Origin: Echinometra lucunter
Lineage: Eukaryota; Echinodermata; Echinoidea; Camarodonta; Echinometridae
DNA length: 64,000 bases
NCBI GenBank assembly: GCA_029962745.1
Contig: CM057169.1
Location: 20,800,143 to 20,864,142 of the forward strand
Reading direction: 5' to 3'
Position 1 is the stretch's first letter. Each line of letters begins with the position of its first letter. Positions 30,539 to 40,319 of this stretch are shown here, in pieces. Below the pieces are notes generated by a model. It did no database searches, was not told where the DNA came from, and saw nothing but the letters and a program-made list of their open reading frames with translations. Position numbers and translations under genes: made by a program.

Positions 30539-33500
30539 GCTGTTTTTTGTGATTCTTCCCCTTCTCTTTTTCTCATTCTCCCTCTCTTTCTGTCACTGTA
30601 TGTGTCTGTCTGACCCTCCCCCGTCTCTCTCTCTCTCTCTCTCCCGCTCTCCTCAGAGGGTTTGTGGCTCCACAAACCCATTCCGTACGAGTCTACCAGC
30701 GCTGTCTGCAAGAACCAGACCGCCGTCCTGGGCGGGAACGCGACCTTCTTCTGCCAGTTCAAGTACAGAAGGGGCAGCATATTTTTCCAGCACAGCTGGA
30801 GAAAACTAAACGAAACCTACGGGGGATACCAACTCGTCTCCTTCTATGAGATACCTGGCACAGAGTTCACGGAAGGCAGCGAAACAGAGGAGGAAAGTTT
30901 CACGAAATCCAATACCTGTTCACGACAGTAAGCAAGATTTTCCGTTTTGGTTACAGATGTAATTTAACCCATTCGTGACAGAGGGTCCACATTTTGTGGT
31001 TTGGTCTAATATCTTTTGCTGCAGAGCCCTAAAAATCATACCAAATGCATGAGCAGAAAGAGCAAAAAATTCTACACAAACTGTGCCCATTTTGGTTGCG
31101 TCAGTATTCGTTGTTTGATGCTGAAAAAATTTTAAAGGAAAATAAGCATTAAAATCCTTAAATTGGCAATGTGATAGAAAGTTTAAAATCACCGTTTTCC
31201 CCTGCAAATTGGCAACTTTTTGACTTCTTATCATAATTTCTGTCAATTCATATTCATTTCAGATACATGATGTTTTATAAGAAAAATTTAGCAATAAAAT
31301 AAAAATGTTAGTGTTGCCAATTTGAAGATTAAAAGCTGATCAAATTAGGCTTTAAATAATTCCTGTCACGAATGGGTTAAAGTAGAATTCCTGGGGAAAT
31401 ATCCATTTCAATGAAGAGAGAGGATAGAGGGAAGCATTTTTTTTTTAAGTTCATCAAAATCGTTACGTCATGAGAAAGTTATGAAAGTTTGTAAATTCTC
31501 AATTTACTTTCTATGGCGATCCTCAAATTGGCAATGTTGCTTCAAAATTGCAGGTTTAGAAGGACAACTCTTAATATATTTTGTACACAAAATTTCGTAG
31601 TTTCTCCGTTATCTCTAAAGATGCTTGTCTCTTTGTGAGCTCATGTTTCAAGTTTCAAGTTTCAAGTTTCAGGTTTCAAGTTCAAGTTTTATTCCAAGAT
31701 AAAATACGAGACATACAATGTCCCTTTTTCACAATAATTCGTAAATTAATATACATTATTTTCTCTTTTTGACATCAGTACAAAACAAAATAATTGTCTG
31801 CTTGACACAATGTATTTAGAAAAGAAAATTCATACTGGAAGAGAGAAATCCACAAGAAAGAAATGCTTGTAATTACGTGGATTCCTCAAGAAGTGAAAAA
31901 GAAAGTTAAGAAAAGAAAACAGAACATATGTTTGTGTCAAACACTTTTCCCCCATGATATATCTTGAGCTAAGAAGGATGCAAGCTGCACCTTGAAAGAT
32001 AATGAGGAAATATGACATTTTGTGTACAAAACATATTGAGAGTTGTCCTCAAAACACTACCATCTTGAAGCAATATTGCCAATTTGAGGATCGCCGTAGA
32101 AAGTAAATTGAGACTTTTCAAACTTTCAAAACATTCTCATTTCGTAATTGAGTTTGATGGAACTTTTTAAAACAAATTGCTTCCCTCTATCCTCTCTTTT
32201 CATTAAAATGGATATTTCCCCAGGGTTTCATCCTCCTTTAAGGATATGGCAGTGTTTTTGTTGCTCACATGTATGGTCGCTTAAAAGATTCATGGTGTAT
32301 ACAGCTTGAGAATCAGTCCCCCCCCCCCCCCCCCCGGGTTCAGCAGACCCGGGTTCGAGTCTCGTTTGAGTCACGTCTCTCGGATGGTGACGTAAAAAGG
32401 CGGTCCCAGACGTAAATAATCATATCTGATTGATACACGTCGGTAAAAAAAAAAAAAAAAAAAAAAAAAATCAACAGCAACAACAAGCTCTGCAGGCTAA
32501 TTCAGACCCCGGTCGTAGCTGGCGCTGTTGCTGAAGCAGCGGCCGACCATGAGACAATGAGAAGATGAAATATTGAAGATTCCTATCTTTCTTACGTGAA
32601 AATGCAAAGCGTTTGATGCCGTTAATGAAGGCATTATTTTCTGTTTAATCTTTAATTTATTGCAGATTTAATATAGTTTCATACAGTGAAGAAAGCCTCA
32701 GAGAACCCCGCGTGTCACGATAATATACTTAGCATGAAGTATGTTCAGGATATTGCGAAAGGTTCCGTGGACAAGAGATTAATTGATTCACTTCAGTTGA
32801 TCTCTAAATGATGCTCAAAACATCTTTGATGGATGGCAGTTTGCTTTGGTGCTGCAGTTTGCATTTCATGTAAAACACAGTTTCAGAATTTGCAGTCAAT
32901 TGTGGAAAAGGTTTTCACGTAATTCAAGGTTATAGAAGCATTTCTATTTGTTTTACTCTCCCTATCCAGGGAGCCACCAAAGATTTTATCCACCTGGCTA
33001 AACATCACTAATGTAACTGAGGAGGCGCTGGGGAAGTATCAGGTCACTTGTCAAATCGCCCAGTACTTCACGGCAATCAACCTTAATCTGTCACTGGGTA
33101 AGCCGATCTCTAGGCATCACACGTGGAATGCCTTCTAATTTATTTATTCATTTGTTTGTTTGTTTGTTTGTTTATTTATCTATTTATCTATTAATTAATT
33201 GATTGATTTATTTATTTAAACATAATGGATTAAATTATAAAAACATGATCAGGAGATGCTGTTATTCATCACGGTCCTGACTGAAGGACATGAAACATTA
33301 AAACCTCAGTACAACAGAAACAATTATTTCATGAAAAGCATTATAATAATATCATCAAAAACAGTCTAACTACCATAAATACTGAAGTGCTACAGAGTCA
33401 GAAGAGGGATAAAAGAGGATAAAGACAGGATTGAGGTAGGTGAAAGAAAAGACTAGATAAGAGAATAAGAGAAAGAGTCGAATAGAGACGGGAAATAGAG

Positions 33501-36500
33501 GAGGAGAATAAAGGGAAGAAAAGAAAAAAAAGTGGAAAAAGAAGAAAAGAGAAGAAGAGACATAGTTCTATAATGCAACATCCCAAGATGCAAGCAAATA
33601 CGGTGTAAATACAAAATACGTAAGTAGCAACATGATGAATAAAAATATCAATCTATTGTAAGTTTATGTAATTACGATCTTTAATACTATACGGTTACGA
33701 GGTATATCATGGGTGGCCAACCTTTTTAGCTCATGGGCCACAGCTGACAATTGGGATAACTTGGCGGGCCGCAGTTAGTCTTCTCTCTCCCCCCCCCCCC
33801 CCCTTCCCCCGCACTCACATAATGCACACAATTCTGCAATTATTGCAAAATCAAACAAACAAACAGCAAAATCACTCACTGAAGAAAGAAATCAGGATTA
33901 CTTTTTCAGTGTGATTTCTGGGGCTGTAATTGAATTGTGATGGACAAGTCGAGCGATTATTGTCGTAATTTTATTAATGTAATGAGAGGGAAACAGAGGG
34001 GCTTTGTATCAATTATTGTGTATACCATGTAAAAACTAGTATATTATATTCCTGATATTGTGAATAATGAAAACTAAATTTAATATGGAAAGAAAATAAA
34101 ACTATGTGTCAATTTTTTACCCAAGTCAATAACTGCTACGCTGGCCGAATTTCATTTATGAGCAATTTTCTAAAATTATTTTTTCAATGCTCTGTGGGCC
34201 GCAGGTTGGCCAACCCTAACGTATATGATTTGACCATCACTGAACCAGGAATTGACTGGACCACGATTAGAGTCCGAAAGAATGCTTAGTTGTGAATACT
34301 TGTTGTTTAGTGAATTAAGTAGGAACGACCCCCTATATTACTGTCGTCTGTTTGGAATGTACTGTGATGTTTACGATGGCTTAATTCTTCAGTCATAATA
34401 GTTTTTTAATCAAAGTTGTGATATTGTAATACTAAAGCAAACCGATCGTGAATGAAAGACCGAGCCATTCAGGACATGTCATGTTCCTTTGATTTCTTTC
34501 TCACAGAGGTCACTGACGAACCTGTTACCAAAGTGACAAACACATCTAGCGTATTTATCGTGGTAGTGACAATGACCATCCTCCTCTCTCTCTTCGTGTT
34601 GTTATGGATACGCTATAGCACTGATGCCAAACTTTGGTATCATGACCATCACGGCAAACTAGAAAAAGAAGGTATACTTTCAGTCTTGCAATTTACGTGT
34701 TGTGAATCTAAGTGCATATTTAAAAATATAGTACTGGTAGACCTTTGCATTCTTTCTTATTATCAATTTTGTGCCATTCCTCGTAACTAAATAAAAATTC
34801 CTCTCTCCCATACATTTCATGAATTCTCTCATATTCTCAGTGACGCATCACTATTTCTGAAAATTTTGTTGAAATGTTTGTGAAATTAATTTAGAGAACT
34901 GAAGAATATATTGCTATAATGGGGAGTAAGAGAGAAAACTTCACGGAAGGAGGAACGGGTCACGATAAAATCCAACAATAGTAAGACGAACACTGGTATG
35001 AAAAACGCAAAGCCGGGCAAAGTCGGGAAAAATGAATGAAATGTCGCTTTTTCTGACTGGTCTTTATTTGTACTCTTTAAATTCTAATTTGAATCATCAG
35101 CGTGCCTCCGGTGAAAGAATGTAAGCCTCAAAATTCATTTCGAGCTTCGAAAGCAGGGATAACAACAATTGTCATGTTGACTTTTAATACATAAATTCCA
35201 TTCTCGACAACTTTATGTAACGCTCTCTCTCTCTCTCTCTCTAAAAAGAAACAGATGATAAAACCTATGACGCATACATCGTATCTTGCTATGAAGGAAA
35301 GGACCGTTCCTTTGTCGACAACATACTGTACCCCAGCTTGCAAGATCACTTTAAACTCTTCCTGAGACAGAGGGATGCAACATTCGGTTCTGGTATGTTC
35401 AAGGACATTATCTCAAGATGTTCCTAACACGAGCTTTGCTTTCGTTTTTCGCCTCTTTCTGTTTTCTGGAATATTGACTGAACTCATGACATTGTTTACC
35501 ATATTGTGCTCTTTAATGAGAGGAAATTAAAATTCAATTCAATTCAATTCATTCTCCTTCCATTAGAGGAAGTTGTTTAACAAGCTTGTTTCCAATACAT
35601 GATATCAGCTTTAATAAGCGAAGCAAGTTTTTACATACTCTTCATACAAAATTTTTTTCTCAAACTTCCGTATCAACAGGGGTAAATCAAATGCATGTGT
35701 TTTTTTCTCACGTTATACTTTACGGAAAAACTGTTGCAATTTCATTTATATTCTAGAAAAAAAGGCTTTTTTAATATTGTAGATTTTATCAATAGAAAGG
35801 ACTTCCATTATCTACTCCTCTGTAAATAGAGTGGTATATGGTGAGACTGGAGTCAGATTAAAAAATTATTTTCATCTCATTAATCGGCGCTATGTAAATG
35901 GACCATGTTATTATTATCATTATTATTAAGAGATTAGGGATTTTTATGAATAAACATGTGTAAAAGCGAAAGTAAAGCTTTTCGTGTTTCTGGCTTAAAT
36001 TGTTTAATCATTGTTCTTCTGTTTTTTGTTTTTGTTTTGTTTTTGTTTTTTTCAGTTGAAAGCGAGGAAATTGTGGAAACTTTGTCAAAAAGCCGTCGCT
36101 GCATCGTCATCCTGTCGGCAGACTTCTACAGACCCTTACCGAGCTCGTCAGCAGGGCAACAGATTCCGTCATCATCATCGTCGTCATCACCAGTCCAGAT
36201 TTCAGAGAATCGTCAGTCATGTCATTCAAGAAATGAATGGCATCTGTTTGAACTCCAGCAGGCTCTCGACACCATGCATCATCACGTCATTCCACTTCTC
36301 TTCCGAGACTCTGGGCCGAGTTCCTTGTCAACCAACGACTCGAGTGCCAAGCTGATCGATCACGTCCTCAAGGATGTCAAGTGCGTAGAGTGGACGCAGA
36401 AGAACGAGACGCGCGTGGATGATTGGGCCATGAAGCGATTACGACTCAGACTTCCACCACGACGACCAAACGATAAGTTTCCGAGGGAACATTCATCATC

Positions 36501-37098
36501 TGTCATTTTGCCCATCACGTCTGCCACGGCACCGTCAAATATTTCGTCATCGATGCCATTGTCAAACCTGGATGTGTTGCCTTCTAACACATCTGACTCA
36601 ACGTCTGTATCGGGGTCGGAATCATCAAAATGCGCTGAAGTCTCCAAAGGGGACATTTCGAAATCGTTAGCCCAGAAAAGACCATCTCAGTCATCACAAA
36701 TGTCTTTCATGTCAACGTCGATGTCTCCTTTGTCGTTGTCGCCGCCGATGTCCTTAACGTCCAGCTATGGATCTGGCTCCATTTCCATCCCGCCGACAGA
36801 TTCACAGGACAATTTCCAACCCCCGTCGTCGCCATACAATGCGTCCCCAGCTTCTTCGGCTTCCTACCCTTCGATCAACCCGTCGCCTACCTGCAACTCG
36901 TCCCTAGCTTTCTCGCCTTCCCAACCTTCAACTGACTCCGGTATAGTACTAAAACCTGACAATCTGAATTCATTTCAAGAAGATGAGCCGAACCTAAACA
37001 GCTTTAACTTTTCTTTCTCCTTCTTAAAGCTATTCTTCCAACGCAAGAAGGAACCTTATTTGATCGAAAACGAAAACGTGTCACCTAATTACATATAG
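26937..37098 (+). CDS. IL-1 receptor-like Ig-TIR membrane receptor (7 exons)
   Basis: Predicted 723 residues; seven exons join in phase (CDS 2172 nt). The signal peptide is about 1-29 (DIFLFISILSALGVQIS core). Ig1 is about 45-140 and Ig2 about 145-273 (FFCQF, HSW, YQVTCQ). The membrane span is 289-308 (VFIVVVTMTILLSLFVLLWI). The TIR domain is about 333-512: box 1 YDAYIVS, box 2 RDATFG, SRRCIVILSADFY, EWHLFELQQAL, HVIPLLFRD and WAMKRLRLRLPPRRP. The pattern is that of IL-1R family TIRs, which signal through adaptors of the MyD88 type at the plasma membrane. Oddities are two Ig domains rather than the usual three, a ~30-residue Ser-rich insert in the TIR, and a ~210-residue Ser-rich tail. I chose ATG 26937 because it directly heads the signal peptide. 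The ligand is unknown. Confidence 0.92.
27189..27410. repeat. (ACT)n trinucleotide repeat, receptor intron 1
   Basis: ~200 bp of ACT/CTG/CTT triplets; the Thr, Leu and Ala homopolymer frames are artefacts. 27411-27680 has no recognised element. Confidence 0.95.
27690..27735. repeat. Poly-C/(CT)n microsatellite, receptor intron 1
   Basis: A C run followed by ~18 CT units. The remainder of the intron to 28550 shows no gene; the (TC)n at 28277-28303 is another simple repeat. Confidence 0.9.
28560..28625 (-). mobile_element. tRNA-like SINE fragment, receptor intron 1
   Basis: The minus strand reads GTAGGTCGCAGGTTCGAACC, a box B within a tRNA-like context. No full-length element can be delimited. 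28626-29346 has C and G runs but no exon apart from exon 2. Confidence 0.45.
29347..29646 (+). CDS. Receptor exon 2 (Ig domain 1)
   Basis: A 300-nt exon, phase 1 at both ends, as usual for Ig exons. Acceptor CACTCCCAG, donor GAAG|GTTAGT. Shows CSIQWFFNG and the EGIYTCVVSNG end with paired Cys; extra cysteines are present near its start (TQC, LQC, NYC). Confidence 0.9.
29757..30117. mobile_element. TIR element (GATAGTTCTTGCCTCTCGCAG family), copy 2, receptor intron 2
   Basis: Left end GGATAGTTCCTGCCGCTCGC and right end GCGAGAGGCAAGAACTATCC are inverted. The same family as 20333-21221 but without the nested insertion. A tRNA-like segment with reverse box B GAATCGAACCCC lies inside. Confidence 0.8.
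30493..30533. repeat. (TC)n microsatellite before exon 3
   Basis: About 20 TC units. With the CT tract at 30624-30642 it forms a long pyrimidine region upstream of the exon 3 acceptor. Confidence 0.9.
30657..30927 (+). CDS. Receptor exon 3 (Ig domain 2, first part)
   Basis: Acceptor after a long CT tract (GCTCTCCTCAG); donor CGACA|GTAAGC, phase 1 in and phase 2 out. Contains GGNATFFCQFKY and N-glycosylation motifs NQT, NAT and NET. Confidence 0.9.
30968..31376 (+). mobile_element. piggyBac-type MITE, copy 1, receptor intron 3
   Basis: Terminal inverted repeats CCCATTCGTGACAG and CTGTCACGAATGGG, flanked exactly by TTAA (30964-30967, 31377-31380). TTAA duplication with CCC ends is the piggyBac hallmark. 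The 409-bp element has no transposase. An inverted-orientation copy is at 58640-59046. Confidence 0.88.
31381..32241. mobile_element. Long fold-back element, receptor intron 3
   Basis: ~250-bp inverted arms: TCCTGGGGAAATATCC, GAGAGGATAGAGGGAAGC, ACTTTCTATGGCGATCCTCA and complements ending GCTTCCCTCTATCCTCTC and CATCCTCCTTTA. The centre (31645-31960) has a TTTCAAG repeat and AT-rich sequence that looks like an inverted LINE tail. It directly abuts the piggyBac-type element. Confidence 0.75.
32325..32470 (+). mobile_element. SINE fragment with poly-A tail, receptor intron 3
   Basis: Box B-like GGGTTCGAGTCTC, then CTCTCGGATGGTGACG and GGCGGTCCCAGACG, ending in a ~27 A run at 32444-32470. The head is replaced by a C run. 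Confidence 0.6.
32970..33097 (+). CDS. Receptor exon 4 (Ig domain 2, second part)
   Basis: Acceptor CCTATCCAG, donor CTGG|GTAAGC. Encodes STWLNITNVTEEALGKYQVT followed by CQ, supplying the second Ig cysteine. Splitting an Ig domain over two exons is usual in the IL-1R family. Confidence 0.9.
33098..33717. other. Receptor intron 4, left part
   Basis: Simple TTTG/TTTA repeats near 33146-33220, a retroposon-like stretch (CAGGAGATGCTGTTATTC) similar to 820, then purine-rich sequence to 33560. No exon seen. Confidence 0.45.
33718..34218. mobile_element. hAT-like non-autonomous element, receptor intron 4
   Basis: Inverted ends CATGGGTGGCCAACC and GGTTGGCCAACCCTA with subterminal GGGCC motifs. Flanks AGGTATAT (33710-33717) and ACGTATAT (34219-34226) form an 8-bp duplication with one mismatch. 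No intact transposase. Confidence 0.8.
34219..34290 (+). other. Short coding-like stretch after the hAT element
   Basis: One frame reads VYDLTITEPGIDWTTIRV, then RKNA and TAG at 34288-34290. No acceptor precedes it and the frame closes just upstream of the insertion. It is not part of the receptor model. It may be chance or a relic. Confidence 0.2.
34507..34671 (+). CDS. Receptor exon 5 (membrane span)
   Basis: Acceptor TTTCTCACAG, donor GAAG|GTATAC. Encodes a short Thr-rich stalk, ~20 hydrophobic residues and the stop-transfer WIRYSTDAKLWYHDHHGK; WYH-type residues after the span recur in IL-1R relatives. Confidence 0.9.
35249..35392 (+). CDS. Receptor exon 6 (TIR, first part)
   Basis: Acceptor after a CT tract (CTAAAAAG); donor TCTG|GTATGT. 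Encodes KTYDAYIVSC (box 1) through FLRQRDATFGS (box 2 and BB loop). The intron right after the BB loop is the IL-1R-type TIR split. Confidence 0.9.
36056..37098 (+). CDS. Receptor exon 7 (rest of TIR, Ser-rich tail)
   Basis: Acceptor GTTTTTTTCAG. Encodes VESEEIVETLSKSRRCIVIL, the Ser-rich insert (about residues 403-432), the end of the TIR, and a low-complexity Ser/Pro/Thr tail from residue ~513. TAG at 37096-37098. The codon pattern stays balanced in the tail (mixed TCA, TCG, TCC, AGC), so it is not a simple nucleotide repeat. Confidence 0.9.
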
Positions 37099-37099
37099 T

Positions 37100-37266
37100 C
37101 CTCAATAATCCGCGCTCAGCTGACTTAAAACCTGGGCCGCTATTCAATTTCAAACTGAAACATGTTACATGAGAATTTAAAGTATTTTACTCAATTTTCT
37201 GCTAAAGTACAATACTTATCCAACGTCGGTATCCATTTCCTTTCGTCTTTAAGTTCTTCCCACGAC

Positions 37267-37301
<35 letters not shown>

Positions 37302-37395
37302 TTATTTGATCGAAACGAAAATCACCTAGCTACATTAAAGTCCTCAGTAATGCGCGTTCAAATGACTGAAAAACCTGGGCCGGTACGCGATTCGA
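37100..37395 (+). repeat. 3'UTR with a duplicated end of the last exon
   Basis: CCTTATTTGATCGAAA, TCACCTA, GTCCTCA, AAACCTGGGCCG occur at 37054-37132 and again at 37300-37383 (offset about 246). In the second copy an A run of ~35 replaces the AAGAAGGAA part. The copy is outside the reading frame. Confidence 0.75.
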
Positions 37396-37753
37396 TACTT
37401 GCATACGAGTTCAGTCAAAATCGTGGGAAAGATACGAATATGTCAAAATGATTATGTATCGAAAGAAAATTAATAACATGATAATAAGACAGCCTCAAAC
37501 GTCGCTCGATTTTGCGGGCATCCCACTACTTTTGGTCAAAGTGAAAGAAAAGGATTACAAGCATGTTGCTATGTCGGGTCTCAAAAGATTTCAAGCGATC
37601 AATTAGACAATGTGCTCATATTCAACATAAGACTCGTCTACCGCATTATTAAAAGTAGTTTTCTGTAATCAATAATGCTCAAGTTGATCGCTGCTTGTAT
37701 CATTGTGCAGAACTATTACTCGAAAACGCAGTGTAGAACAAACATAAAGCCAC

Positions 37754-37766
37754 AATAAAAAATAAA
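37754..37766 (+). terminator. Probable poly-A signals of the receptor gene
   Basis: Two AATAAA hexamers (37754-37759 and 37761-37766) about 660 nt after the stop. Position only; no transcript end is known. Confidence 0.45.
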
Positions 37767-37962
37767 GCCAAAACATAACGCCAAAATACTATAGGACTCT
37801 GGTATGGATGTAATAGATATTCTGCTATAATTAGTGGAATAACATGCACCACGCCTTCAACTAAACAGTGAAAGAAACTTTAAAAAATCAGTGAACTTAT
37901 ACTACCCCTATTTACCATCCTCGGCACATATGAAACAGATTTTAAAAAGAATATTTTATAGA

Positions 37963-37976
37963 AGAAGAAGAAGAAG

Positions 37977-38007
<31 letters not shown>
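37963..38007. repeat. (GAA)n microsatellite
   Basis: About 15 GAA units. 37770-37960 and 38010-38245 carry no gene. Confidence 0.92.
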
Positions 38008-38247
38008 TAAAGTTTGTATATAATGATTTTGATGACAATATGAAAATGATGATTGTGTTGTACATAGATATCGCACTTTTGCTAAGAGTTCTGTTCGAAT
38101 TGTTAAGAAAAATACAATTTAGCGAATATGATATATGCGAATATATATATATGCATAAGAACACACTTATAACTGTATAAAAAAAAACTGAATCAAATTC
38201 ACGTCTGCGAGTAAATCCTGTGGATTAAACTATGAATGTGAGAGCAC

Positions 38248-38460
38248 CGTGCGGTATATTGGTGAAAGCTCTAGACTCTCATACGAGAGGTCCTGGGTTC
38301 GATCCTCGTCGGCTGCTTACATCCTTGGGCAAGATGTTTTACCCACTTTTGTCCCACTCGACCCAGGTGTAAATGGGAACCTGGTAAATTGCTGGGGTAA
38401 TAATAATTTGCAGGGTCTTATAGAAGAACAGCACTAAGCTGATGAGGTTTGCCTGGGTAA
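38248..38460 (+). mobile_element. tRNA-derived SINE
   Basis: GGTATATTGGTGAAAGC (A-box-like), GGGTTCGATCC (box B) and CTTACATCCTTGGGCAAG body, then CCACTCGACCCAGGTG and an AATAATAAT stretch. The head is nearly identical to 1336. Confidence 0.75.
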
Positions 38461-38482
38461 AAAAGTTTATCATTATTATTAT

Positions 38483-38811
38483 CCCGGGGGGGGGGGATAT
38501 ATTTCACTGAGGCCCGTACATCATCCGCGTAAACATAAACGAAGAAAAAGGGTTGTTTTTCACCACCAGGCGGGGAAAACGGGGATCCAGTTAAGGGTAT
38601 CAAAATCAGGAAAAATCTGAGAAAAGGCTATTAAATTGGGAGATTATGATGCAATCCTTGCATAAAATCGCCGTCAAGGGTATAAAAATCGGAGACCTAA
38701 CACATTATTTCTCTGTTAGGGTATTAAAATCTACTCCTACTTCCGTCCTGCTTTTCGGAAAGTGATTTACGCGGATGATGTACAGGCTTCAATGAGACAT
38801 ATCCCCCGGGT
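38483..38811. mobile_element. TIR element with CCCGGGGG ends
   Basis: The left region CCCGGGGG, GATATAT, CCCGTACATCATCCGCGTAA is mirrored by TTACGCGGATGATGTACAGG, ATATCCCCCGGG on the right. TTATTAT flanks both sides as a possible target duplication. Length 329 bp. Confidence 0.75.
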
Positions 38812-39603
38812 TATTATCATCATAATGTACTTGACTCATTACTGTATATAGCATTGGATGGAGCCATAGCGTATTAAGAGAGATATCGCGGTCACAAGTT
38901 GAATCAAAGTTCCCTCATATTTATTGTGTACAATCTCTGCGGGAGGGAACAATCTGAATCGTCATGAAATGGCTGACCAATCAGGAACAACTTCCAGTGA
39001 CGACACTATTTCTCTCAAACGGCTGTAGATGGAGCTGGCGTATGCCCCCTTCAGGGCTAAAGAGATACATTTTCAACTTCCTCTATGAGGGGGTTTCTTA
39101 ATTATCTATTCTTCATTCTTTGGATAACTCATGTTATTCGTAATTTAATGATGAATTTAATGAATATATTACCCGATGATCATGCTAGCTGCAGTTTTTC
39201 GTATTCATTATTATGTAGATTGTTTATTCTTTTAGAGTCTTATCAAGATATCGAAATTGAGAGCATTGGGATTTTATCTTGATCTTTGTTTATTCTAACC
39301 TTGTATAGCGCGTGTAAATAAACTCTTTAGTGTATGATGCACAACATCGTATAAAGTGCAAAAAATAGCATATCACAAGATATTGGGATGCCAGTAAATG
39401 CATGCATAATTATTTACGCTGTGTTCAGGCTATATAGCCCTTCTGTATAATCAGCTCTCAATACACGTTGTATTCCTTTGTATATATTATTTTGTATTCT
39501 AGAACTACTATGTTCGAACACGGCACTGCTGAAAAGCAACTCACATAGCTGATGGCAGGCTTTTACCTTGATTGAATTACAAATGAAAAAAAAAATGCAA
39601 TGA
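38812..39603. other. Intergenic, nothing recognised
   Basis: AT-rich sequence. Short frames at 39085-39282 lack any domain or splice support. Confidence 0.4.
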
Positions 39604-39658
39604 AATACATAACCACTAGTGGATGCAGGGCCCCTGCATCCACTAGTGGTTATGTATT
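39604..39658. repeat. Perfect 27-bp-arm palindrome
   Basis: AATACATAACCACTAGTGG continues to GCAGGG, then a single C and the exact complement back to TATGTATT. No mismatch in the arms. Confidence 0.92.
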
Positions 39659-39689
39659 ATGTGAAGGGGCGCACGTTTTTCCTTCATTT

Positions 39690-39890
39690 CGCCCGTGATT
39701 TGGCAAAGCAACGTATGTACAAATGATTAAAAAAAATGTCTTTGTATATCCAAGATTGTAAAAACCTGATAAATGTAAAAATGAAAAATAAAAAGATAAA
39801 AAAATAAAACATAAAAAAATGAAAAAATAATAAAATAAATAAAATAAAAATGACATACGTTGTTTTGCCAAATCACGGCCGCTTTTCCCG
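39690..39890. repeat. Inverted repeat around an A-rich centre
   Basis: GTGATTTGGCAAAGCAACGT at about 39697 is complemented by ACGTTGTTTTGCCAAATCAC at about 39858. Between them is a run of AAAATAAAAT sequence. With the neighbouring palindrome this looks like a composite fold-back element. Confidence 0.65.
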
Positions 39891-40319
39891 CGTGGCTGCC
39901 GAGATGTAAATGGCGCCATCTCGCATAAAACGGCGTTATCTCAACACAAAGGCGCCGCTGCTTTACTGCTCCGCTTGGTCCTGCGTCCCCACTATTTCAT
40001 AGCCTGGATCCGCTTATGAATCCAATACGCAATACACTCATGCTATATCAACAGTAATATTTATTGCCTATACTTTTGTCAATGCACTGTGAAACGTGTC
40101 AAGTATTGTCTTCATGTGTGATGACATACATGTAGTGACCTATAAATATTTCACCACTTCACCTTTCTTCTCATAAAAAACCCAATATCAGAGAAAATTT
40201 GAAAATTCTTAATATCGTTTAGTGCAAAGTATATTTTCCAAATTCCAAATCACTTTGGAAAGAACCGACATAATATCCAACCTTGGGTTATGGTCTGTAC
40301 AAACTGACCATAATTTTAT

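Noticed and set aside
36360..36656. 98-residue minus-strand frame
   Set aside because: Antisense shadow of the receptor's Ser-rich last exon.
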